Shown piece by piece: positions 27,401 through 39,400 of a DNA stretch of 64,000 nucleotides (position 1 is the first letter of the stretch; each line of letters starts with the position of its first letter). Both the position numbers and the translations under genes were made by a program. Origin of the DNA: Bombyx mori (Eukaryota; Arthropoda; Insecta; Lepidoptera; Bombycidae); NCBI RefSeq assembly GCF_030269925.1, contig NC_085107.1, positions 2,356,001-2,420,000 on the forward strand. Reading direction: 5' to 3'. Below the pieces are notes generated by a model, which ran no database searches, was not told the origin of the DNA, and worked only from the letters and a program-made list of their open reading frames with translations.

Positions 27401-30400
27401 TTAGTAAGATGCATGCGTAATCGTGATAACATGCACAAAAGCGTAAAAGCAAATCCCAATAACCTCATTCTTGTCCAGACTTACAAAAGATACCGCAATT
27501 TCTGCAATGATCTACTTAAAAGGCTGAGGAGAGAGTTTGAGAGATCAGAGTTTAATAAAGTAAAAAATAACCCAAAAAAGACCTGGAAGGTAATTAAGAG
27601 TATCACTCAAACTGGAAAAGAAACTATTCCGCCTCTAGAGCTTCTTAATAATTTTAGTGATAGCCAGGTCTCCATTAACTCAGTTAACTCCTACTTTTCA
27701 AATATTGGGAAAAAGCTTGCTAGTAAAATAATTCATGCTTCAGTTACTGAAACCACTGTTCCCAAGTTGACATATTCTCAACTGAATTCAATGGTTCTGC
27801 CGGGAGTATCCGAACAGGAAGTCATTGACGTAATACGTGGCCTTCGTGGTGACTGTGCTTCTGGCTGGGATGGTATACCCCCTAAGTTATTCAAGCTCGC
27901 CTGTCCTGCGTTAGCCCCAGTAATTACCTACGTTTGTAACCTCGCTATTGAATCCGGAAAATTTCCCAACTCACTCAAAAAGGCAATTGTCCATCCAATA
28001 TACAAGAGTGGGGACAGAGACAGTGTTAACAATTATAGACCGATTTCAGTGTTGCCAACTTTATCGAAGGTTCTGGAAAAAATTCTGAATAAAGCATTGA
28101 GTGGCTATTTAGATTCCAATAAAATAATTTCAGATTATCAGTTTGGATTTAGAAAGAACATTTCCACTGAAGATGCTGTAAGTTCGCTAGTTAAGCACAC
28201 TGTTGCGGAAATTGAACGCAAACAAAAGTGTCTTGGTATCTTTCTAGATCTGTCTAAGGCATTTGACACTGTCTGTGTCCCTCTTCTGATCAATAAATTG
28301 GAAGTTCTGGGAGTCAGAGGTAACGTTCTGTCTCTTTTCAGCGACTATTTGTCAAATCGTACACAATGTACCAAGATCGGTCCTTATATAAGCAAGCCGG
28401 AGCAAATTGAGTACGGGGTTCCGCAGGGCAGTATTCTTGGGCCCACTTTGTTCCTGCTCTATGTAAACGATCTTTGTAGTCAATCTTACCCCTACTGTCG
28501 TCTCTTTGCATATGCTGATGATACAGCACTTATAGTTTCAGGCAACACGTGGGTAGAGGCAATTGAGAATGCTGAGTTTGCAATGAAGCAGACGATGACA
28601 TGGCTGAACCGCAACCTATTAACTCTAAACATTGACAAAACCAAATTTTTAACATTTGCAAGCAGAAAATCTGTCCAACCCCCGCGTGATTCTATTACTC
28701 TCAAGGCCCATGTATGTAATGGACGATATTCCGAATGTAATTGCTCGGAGATTGCTAGGACTGATAATATCAGATACTTGGGGGTGTTGGTGGACAGCTG
28801 TTTCAATTGGTATGATCAACTGGAACTTGTGACGACGCGCATTCGAAGCTTAATTTTTATTTTTAAAAAGCTAAGAGGCTCGGCAGATAAGCAAATATTG
28901 TTTACCGTATACACTTCCCTTTGCGAGTCGCTTATAACTTATTGCATCCCTATTTGGGGATGTGCCTGCAAGACAAAGTTTATTAATATCGAACGAGCGC
29001 AAAGGGCAGTGCTTAAGGTGATGCTGGGGAAGCCTTTTGGGTACTCTACTAGACAACTGTATCGTGACGCAGGAGTGCTGACGGTTAGACAACTGTTTAT
29101 CCACAGGTCCGTTCTGCGACAGCACTCCTGCCTCCCATCAATACCTAAAGAAACTTCACTTTCCACGAGGAGACGAAAACCGGCCTTTGACACTATTGCT
29201 TGTAGGACGGAATTTGCCAGACGACAGATTTATTCGTCAGGTAGCAGAATTTATAATAAAGTAAATATATCTCAGCAGATAGATGGCTTAAATAGGTATG
29301 ACGTTAAAAATAATCTGAAGTCTTGGCTCTTAAACTTAGACTATTTTGAAACAGAACAAGTCGTGTTGTAAAAATGTATAACGATGTATATATAGTATGA
29401 TATACTGTTGATTCATTGTAGCTAATTTTAAATTAATATTTTATATAATAATATATAATATAATATATAATAATATTTTTATACTTTATTGTATGACACA
29501 CATACACACACAAACACACTAACACACATACACTCACACACACACACACACACACACACACGTACGTACTATATTCTTACAGATCGTTCTTCCTGGTTAA
29601 CTTTCTTTACCTGGTGACCTAGCACTGAACCACTGACTTTTGTAACACAGGTTTTCCTAGCATAAAAGTCAGGGAATATTGTTATTGTATACCTCATAAA
29701 AAAGCCATGTATATTATTATACTAGTGTTAAGTATTTTTGTACGTGTTTGTATTTTAAGAGGCTTGAATGAATAAATATTATTATTATTATTATTATTAT
29801 ATTGCTGTAAGGGACGTAAAAAGCGAAATAAAGAACATCTTAGGTAGGTAGCGACTTGGTAACGTCCCTGGCATTGCCGTCATCCACGAGCGACGGTGAC
29901 CACTCACCATCAAGTGGGCCGTATGCTCGTCAGTAAACTTGTGATCGATTGTATTTGTCTATGGCTCGTATAATTGGTTTTCAATCAAGAGGTGGTTACT
30001 TAGAAAATGATTAACAAACACGTAATAAAACAAACATCAATGTAGGTTTCAATGCTTGTTAACGTTTTTAGGATTTGAAATTTATTTATTAAGCATTTTA
30101 TATATAATGAAATCTGCTATTTATAATATTGACATTGTTAATACTGTTAGGTTTCTTTATTCAATTGCCTAGACGGTTGAACGAGCTCATGGTTAACCTT
30201 TTAAGTGGCTACCGGAGTCCTTAGGCATCAATGACTTAAAAGCTTTTTAATGCTAAAAGATGGATACCTCGATACGTGTCAACTAACTGTTCAGTTCTAC
30301 AGTACAACAGCTGCCCCAGCATTCGAACTAAAACGCCTTACTAGTACAAATATGGTACAAATATGATATGGTTTGTACCAACGGCTTCCTCAAGACACAT

Positions 30401-33400
30401 TTGATAATGGTTTTAGTATACTATCTATATCTACATATTAATACGCGAAGCTAAAACTTTGCACGCCTTTTTACGAAAATTGCGCAGACGGAGGAGTATT
30501 AAATTTCCCACACTTATAGAGAATATACAGGAGTGCAGAATGCAATCTTTTTTAATATTGCATAAAAATACATTAAAACAATAAAAAAATATTACACACA
30601 CTACCATGTATTTGACACAAAACATACATATAAATATACTAAGAGTAATATTGTTTGTCTCTAATATTATTTATCTGTAAGTTTTGGTGAAATCTGTGAT
30701 TGTATATTATAGAAGTAGAATAATGTTTGACAATAGAACCATAATAATGTTGAAATTTATGATTTCAATTAATTATAGTCGAATTTCGACTACCGGGGGA
30801 CCACTAGTTTATCTTTAATGCACAAGTTTTTGTAATAGAATCTATATTAATGTGATTTAAATTTTATCAATAAAAATCGATTTGGTTCTTTCTAGGTACC
30901 AGAAATAAGCGGAGTCGCTTTCATATTCAACCAGAAATTTTTCAAGGAGCTTTACGAAGAGACTGGCATCGATTTGGAGAACATTGTTTACTACAAGGAC
31001 GACACGCACTACTTCGTAATGACGGCGAAGAAGCACAGCCTGCTCGATAAAGGAGTGCTACTAAAGGTGAGCTCTTTATTCTCCTGAGTTTCTCCGCCTA
31101 AGTGCACTCAATTCTATGGTTGATTAATGTCTTCTTCAAAGTGAAGTTATAAGATTTAACGACTGAAATCATTATATGCAATATTAAAATTTATGGAAGA
31201 TCCTTTTTTAATTATTTATTGCTTAAATTTGTGGACGAGTTCACAACCCACCTGGTGTTAAGTGGTTACTGGGGCCCACAGACATCTACAACGTAAATAC
31301 GCCACCCACATTGAGATCTAAGGTCTAAGGTTTGTGTCGATCTGTTTTTGTTTATTTGTAATATCATTTTGGTATGGGAGCTGTACGGCAAGCTGAAGTG
31401 GCAGTGGGCGAGTCCACATAACGCACAGATCGGACGGCCAATGGAACAGAAAGATCTTCGAGTGGAGACCACGTACTAACAGGCGCAGTGTGACCACCTA
31501 CCTGGTGGAAACCGCTGGGTCATGTCGGATGCAGGCGGCGACAGATTGGCCGCTTTGGAGATCGATTGGAGAGACCTATGTTCAGCAGTTAACAGCTATA
31601 GGCTTAAATGATGATGATATATGCAGTAGTCTACAATGAAAATACTTTTTTTTTCTTTTTCAAACGCATTAATATCGTTTTTTTCCTTTATATGTATGCT
31701 GTCACCTCACCGTTGTTAGGAGATCGGGAGGATCCGAAATGATGTGTTTTGACCGAATGGTAAACAGTCGACGTCGCCTAAAACACGTCGTTTCGGATCC
31801 TCCCCATCCACTAACTGTGTTTTTAGGTACCCCGAGCACCGGTAATCGTTCTCGTCGAACCCGTCGCTTGCAACGAAGGGCTCGACGAGTAAGTTAACCC
31901 AACAGACACAGCCCACTGAGTTTTTCGCCGGATCTTCTCAGTGGGTCGCTTTTCCGATCCGGTGGTAGATTCTGCGAAGCACGGCTCTTGCTAGGGTTCG
32001 TGTTAGCAACAACGTCAGATTTGAGCCCCGTGAGCTCACCTACTCATCCGGTTACGCTGACATAGGTCTCTCAAGGCTATCATCAGCTGAAGTAGGGAAA
32101 AAAATCACACCTGTTCTTTCTGATATAGTAATAAAATACAATTTAATTGAACAGGACTATGCGGAAGTATCACGTCTGCTGAGCGTCGAGAATGTCGATC
32201 GGGCGGCGTTGATGCGTTACGCGCAGGACGCGGCGCGCTTCTCGACGGACGGGAGGCTGCCGCTCCGGGACTTCGCCCTCAATCACTACGGGGAGCCCGA
32301 CGTTGCGCTATTCGACTTCACTTCTATGTACGCGGCAGAAAATGCAAGCATGGTATGTACCAAACGCGATCAACAATTTGGTGCGTTTATTGGAACAAGT
32401 AATCTATCTATCTTCCATCTATATAAATAAAAATGAATTGCTGTTCGTTAGTCTCGCTAAAACTCGAAAACGGCTCGACCGATTTGGCTAATTTTGGTCT
32501 TGAATTATTTGTGGAAGTCCAGAGACGGTTTAAAAGGTAAATAAATACGAACATGCTCGGAATTAAATAAAAATAACAATTTTGTTTTTCCTTTGATGTG
32601 TCCCCCGTAGGACGGATTCCTTTAGTTTGTTTGAGGTTTATTTTATACAAACGTTTAGGTCTATTATTTATCAATTGAGGCACTACGAAGTCTGCCGGGT
32701 CAGCTAGTAAGTAATAAGTCAAGGTTTTAATAAGCAAAAATTCCACATGACCACGACTGCTCTGCCAAGAGCAATCGACTATGATGATGATTGGAACACA
32801 AATGATTGTTCTCTAAAATGTGTAATTTCCTAACTATACATATAAATAAAATTTAATTGTCTGTTTGTAATATTAAAATAACCGCTTTTTCACTACATGC
32901 ATATGAATTTATATACGTTACATATACCAAAATAACATTTTTTACAATTTTTGTCTGTCTGTTTGTTCCGGCTAATCACTGGCTTTCACTGGCAGATAGC
33001 TGATTTTGTAATAAGGAGTAACTTAAGCTACTTAAAATTTTAGAGAAAAAAAACTGAAATATTCAAATAAAGTAATGTTTTGTTAAATCCCACGCGAACG
33101 AAGCGGCAGGCACAGCTAGTCATAAATAGAACTATCCGTAAAGATAAATATAAATACACCAGTTGATTTGACTTGATTTCATTTAAAATCGTCCAGGTAT
33201 ATGAGAGACTCGGTCGTCGACTTCTCTGCCAGTTGGTCGGAGACAGTCTTCTGGAACCTTTCTGGCCCACTGGCTCGGGTTGCGCGAGAGGCTTCCTTTC
33301 AGCTTTGGATGCAGCCTGGGCAGTGAGGGCCTGGGGTCAGACTCCGACGCCGCATCCACTTGAAGTTATAGCCGAGAGGGAATCTATATATCGACTTTTG

Positions 33401-36400
33401 GGTGAGTTGCTTGTTAATTTCATACAATTTTTTTTTGCTTAGATGGGTGGACGGCTCACAGCCTACCTGGTGTTAAGTGGTTACTGGAGCCCATAGACAT
33501 CTACAACGTAAATGCCGCCACCGGTACAGCGAATTTTTCTATTCCATTCTCTTCTATCAGCCGTCGTCTCAACACTCACTTCTCTCTCTCTCTGTCATAT
33601 CGTCATTCACACACTCCATCCATGTCTTCTTCGGTCGACCTCTTCCCCTCTACCTTGCACTACAATTTCCATACATCTCTTAGTCACATGCATCTCCTCT
33701 CTACGCATCACATGTCCTTACCACGCTAACCGTCAGCTCATTATTTTATCAATGACTGGAGCTACTTTCACACCTCCTCTGATATACTTGTAATCCATAA
33801 ATCTCCATAATATACCATAAATCTCCTAATAGCAACTATTAATATGTAGGGGTTAGCAGTAACTAACTATTGCAATGATGCTACGTCAGTCTCAGGATTG
33901 TCGGGCTGTAGATAGCACGTTAGGTTGTAATCCGAATATACTTTAGTCACTTAACTGAAAACGTGTCTTATTAATCCTTGCCCGATATAGAGACTCAACA
34001 TACTCATTCCCAGCAACCTTAGCTAGTTAATAAAAAAAAAACTATTTCTCTTACTAGCCCAAACTATACCTGAGAACTTACATCGCGATTTCGGCGCGTA
34101 CACCCTCGATCCTGGTACGAGATATCCGAATCTAAACCGACGTGCCGTGACACCCATTCGGGTCACATCGTTCTATGACTCTGACGATCCTCTGCCCTTG
34201 GACGCTGCTCCCAGCAGCATCAGGAAACGTCGCAGAGGTAAGTAAGAAAATTTAATTTATCGTATCGGTACGTATCAGACTCATAGTGCGTGCAGCAAGT
34301 CTGAAGACCATGTCATTTCGGATCCTCCCGATCCACTAACGGTACTTTTAGGTACCTCAAGCACCGGTCATCGTTCTCGTCGAACCCGGCGATGGTAGAT
34401 TCTGCCAAGCACTGTTCTTGTTAGAGTTAGTGAGAGCAACGTTGTCCGATTTGAACCCCTTGAGCTCAGCTGCTTGTTAGGTAACGCTGAAATGGCCTCT
34501 CAAGGCCTCGTGCTTAGGTAGGAAAAAAGTCTGAAGTAATCGATTTTGAGTTATTAACGCATATTTTATCAGAAACCAGTTTACTTTACTCCATTAACCG
34601 CCACTTGAGATAATCAAGTCATTACATTGCATGATTCAAACGATGAAAATCGTTATTTCCAATCTTAAATTAGTAAGCATGTGTCAAATTTATTGCATTA
34701 TTCAGAAAAGTACTTCCATTATTTTGCGGTCGCCCCCCCTCGGTGAAGGGATCTAATACAGCCCCCGACCCAAAAATAAACTTCCGATTTGAAAATAAAA
34801 CTTAGTACGTCTTTTTACAAAAATTCCGCGAACCGGAGGAGTATGAAATTTCTCACACTTATAGAAAATATAGAGGAGTGCAGAATGATTTTTTTTTAAA
34901 TTATGCATGAAAAATACAGTAAAACAATAAAAAAAATGTGTGCGTGTACTAGTGTACACACGTAAGAAGTGAAACTTGTTTATGGCCTTATTTTTCGAAA
35001 AATGATCTACATGCAACTTTCTAGAAATTGGTTAAATAAAGTTAAATTAGATAAAGTTTAAACAAAAGGATTTTATTATCATAGACATGAATACAAAAAA
35101 GTTAAATTAGATAAAGTTTAAACAAAAGGATTTTATTATCATAGACATGAATACAAAAAAGATGGCGCGTAACGGAAAAATGTGACGCGTAACCGAAAAA
35201 TGTGACGGTAAATTTTTTTCCAACGCCGATAAAGAAGTTTCACTTCAAAAAAACGTTAGAGTCACTATTTGACACACACGTGCGTGTTTAATGTCAAACT
35301 TATCAAAAATTGCTTAGTCTGTGATTCAATTGAGATTTAATAGATTAAATGTTATTTGTCTATATTAGTCTGTATTATTATTAAGTCTAAAGTGTAGTCT
35401 TGAAAAGTATCTTTGACAATAGAGTCATAATAGTGTACAAACTTATAATTTCAATTAGTTATAGTCGAATTTCGACTACCGAGGGACCGCTAGTAATATT
35501 AATGGCGTTAATTGTTAATATACAGAATCGGACGTGTCTGACGACGTGCTGTCCGCGTGGGTCGGTTGGTCCGAACCCGGTATAAGGGCTGCGGTGGGAC
35601 CGAACGCGCTCTCGGCGCTGCTGAGGAGATACAGACCTGACCTACTGCCGGCCACGAGTACTCCACGATCGGTCTACCATGTACTGCATCACGAGTTTGG
35701 TACGTATGTCGACGAACATTTCAAATTCAAAACTGGCGCGTTTTGTTTTCGGTCTCGTCCCTAGTTTCCATAGATAATAGGATCGAATTGTTTTAGGATC
35801 GAGACTGATCTTTTAAACCGGAATTCTTTATTATATCGTAGCAAAACAAGGCACCGACTTTTGCTAAATTAACAACACTCTATTATAATTACTTAATGAA
35901 AATTAGAGGGAAAAAAAACAGAAAAGGAAACTAAAGCTAGAACTAGAGAAACGCACGGAGTTTTGGATCTTTTCAGTGGACTGCATTTCCGAACCGGTTG
36001 TAGGTTTAGCGAAGCACTGCTCTTGCTAGGGCAGCTAATAACTGACCTCAGACTGAGGCCCGAGAGCACGTCTACCAGCCTGGAGAAGTTGGACTACTCC
36101 CTCAAGGCTGTTGGTAGGCAAAAATATTGTGGTCTAAAATGAGCCTGCTCTTAAACACGAACAGCGGTTTGCTTTGCGTGAAATTATAGTATTGCTAATC
36201 ACAGTTCGTCTACCAGCCTGGAGAAGTTGGACTACTCCCTCAAGGCATTTTGTAGGCAAAAAGATGATGGTCTAAAGTGAACCCGCTTAAATCCGAACAG
36301 CGGTTTCCTTTACGTGAAATTATAGTATTACAAACGGAGTTCGTGTACCAACCTGGAGAAGCTGGACTTACTCCCTCAAGGTTATAAATAGGGGTAGGCA

Positions 36401-39400
36401 AAAATATTGCGGTCTAAAGTGAGCCTGCCCAAATCTGAACACCAGTTTGCTTTGCGTGAAACTTTTTTTTTTTTTTAGTGAGGGACTCCTGGTCTTTCCT
36501 GTTTCACCAGGACAGGTGGGCGTGCGTGAAACTGTAGTGTTGCCAGTCGTTGCGGGCACTCAAAACAAATATTTTTTAAACAGGTATAGTACCGTTTTCA
36601 TCGGGTGGTACGATGAGAGACGTGTCGGACGCTAAGGTTCGCTCGTACCTGGCTCGTGTATACAACGCGTTCAAGGGCGAAGTGCCTCACGTGCACCACG
36701 AGACGGACGTTTTTGATCAGGTAACCTCTATCAAATTTTTTATTTTATTTACCATATTTTTTCATACTTTTACGAACAACCCTGATCACTAAAACAGTTA
36801 AATATTTGAAATTTCGAGAAAATATAGCGGAAATAAAAATAAACAAGAAAATACTACATTAATTTTAGTTGATATTACTTGAATTCTGTCCGCTGTAAAC
36901 ACGTTCATGCAATTTTAATAATGCAGTAGTGGTATTCGCTGGATCTCGAGACTGATGCGTTTCCCTCCGTTTGCCGCTAGGGGCGCTGTTCCAACTCTAT
37001 ACAAATTTGGGTTAACTTTTACGCGATCGAGAACGTTAAAAAACTCGCATTAAGCACACGAGACTCTTTAATTGAAAAGCACTCATGACATTCAGGATTA
37101 TTTATTAATTCGAAAAATTGATATATTTTTAAAATTAAAATAATAATGACAACCCTATCACCGCATCATGTTATTCATTCTCGTTCAAAGATCATTTATT
37201 CAATGTTAATACGTTACAATTTTTATTCAATTCATTTACAATACATTCAATAAGTTACATTTCGACTGCAGTTTCCTGTTGTCAATCATTTGAAATTATG
37301 ATAAGATCAATGTTTTATGCGAAAGGAGCATCATAAATAAATTCCAGCCATTAATTATAACTTTTGTTGCTGGTTATATAATAAAAAATGTGTGCGTGTA
37401 CTAGTGTACACACGTAAGAAGTGAAACTTGTTTATGGCCTTATTTTTCGAAAAATGATCTACATGCAACTTTCTAGAAATTGGTTAAATAAAGTTAAATT
37501 AGATAAAGTTTAAACAAAAGGATTTTATTATCATAGACATGAATACAAAAAAGTTAAATTAGATAAAGTTTAAACAAAAGGATTTTATTATCATAGACAT
37601 GAATACAAAAAAATGTGTGCGTGTACTAGTGTACACACGTAAGAAGTGAAACTTGTTTATGGCCTTATTTTTCGAAAAATGATCTACATGCAACTTTCTA
37701 GAAATTGGTTAAATAAAGTTAAATTAGATAAAGTTTAAACAAAAGGATTTTATTATCATAGACATGAATACAAAAAAGTTAAATTAGATAAAGTTTAAAC
37801 AAAATGATTTTATTATCATAGACATGAATACAAAACAGATGGCGCGTAACGGAAAAAAGTGACGCGTAACCGAAAAATGTGACGGTAAATTTTTTTCCAA
37901 CGCCGATAAGGAAGTTTCACTTCAAAAAGATGGCGCGTAACGGAATGGCGCGTAACGGAAAAATGTGACGCGTAACCGAAAAATGTGACGGTAAATTTTT
38001 TTCCAACGCCGATAAAGAAGTTTCACTTCAAAAGAATAACTTAGTTTTGTGTGGCTTACCGGCATTCACCCGAGTTTACCATTCCCGATCCTGCAGACAA
38101 AATGGAAAGCAGTCGACGTCGCCCCAAACACGTCATTTCCGTCCGATCCACTAACGGTGCTTTTAGGTACGCCAAGCATCGGTCATCGTTCTCGTAAATC
38201 GAAGAGTAAATTAACCCACAGACACAGTCCACTGAGTTTCTTGCCGGATCTTCTCAGTGGGACGCGTTTTCGATCCGGTGGCTGATTCTGCGAAGCACGG
38301 CTCTTGCTAGGGTTCGTGTTATCAACGTCGTCAGGTTTGAGCCCCGTGAGCTCACCTACTAGTTATGGTTACGCTGAAATAGCCCTCAAGGCTCTCGGAT
38401 AGGTAGGAAAAAAAACCGAGTTTTAAATTATACAATATGTTTTACATATTGAATTGTACAGGGTGATTGATAATATTTTATTTTCATAATGATTACCGGT
38501 GGTACAACTAGTGGTCTGTGTGTGTCTGCCTGCACGGGTAGCTACCACCACCCTGCCTATTTTTGCCGCGAAGCAGTAATATCTTTCAGTAAGAAGAACG
38601 GGAGAGCCAATGTACCATACAACTAAGACTTAGATCTTATTTTTCAAGGAGGATGGCGATATTCGCGTTGCGCTGCCTTATAAGCTATCGTAACCATTTA
38701 ACAAAAAAGGGATCGTGAACTCGTTCTTATTAAAAAAATGATATTGTATCTTTTACCGACAACCCAAAGTAGACTAGCTATTCGGTAATTAAATATGAAA
38801 GTACTAAGACAGGAAAAATATATATGTATGTTTTTAAATACACCTGCATACGACAACAAATTTATTTAAACAACAAATTCACTTTCTTTAAAAAAAGCGA
38901 AAGCGAGCTGGTTTCACTTTCAGACCTTAACTAGTTAACTTATTACGAATTATGATCTTTTCTTTCTCTTTATATAAACGCGAGTGAAGTCGCGGGAAAA
39001 AGTTAGTCTATATAAAGAAAAAATAAGTATCGAAAATATAATAGTAAAATTGTACATATAAAAAATTATAATATATTTTATAGATTAAACTGAGCCAGCA
39101 AAAGGAAAAACATATCAGGAACACAGCTGAACACTCTCTTTCTATGTATGCAAGTAAGTACTTCATTTATCTGTAAGTACGTCGGTAATGCGTTGTCATG
39201 ACACGTGTCTGTCAAGTGTTGAATTAACTCACTTGCTCTACATTTGCGCAGGGCTCATCTAATTTAAATGAATTGAATCCCAAATCGGTCTGATGGTGGC
39301 TATATTACAGTATCGATTTGGCTTGCAGATGCAGGGGACGCGGACAAATCACATTCAAGTTGCAGGAAGAAGAGGCGGTCCCTTCGCTCCTCACAAGTAA

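Larger units (their letters stand above)
24880..29805 (+). mobile_element. Composite LINE in intron 5
   Basis: Order: ORF1 (24895-25965), truncated ORF2 start (26031-26240), about 200 bp of presumed 5' UTR of a second element, full ORF2 (26441-29371), 3' UTR with an AT repeat, (CA)n at about 29519-29561 and a terminal (ATT)n tail at about 29779-29802. The left end before 24880 and the target duplication are not resolved. Confidence 0.8.

Noticed and set aside
34936..38034. CRISPR-like array suggested by repeated 60-mers
   Set aside because: Units are directly adjacent without spacers, within an animal intron.
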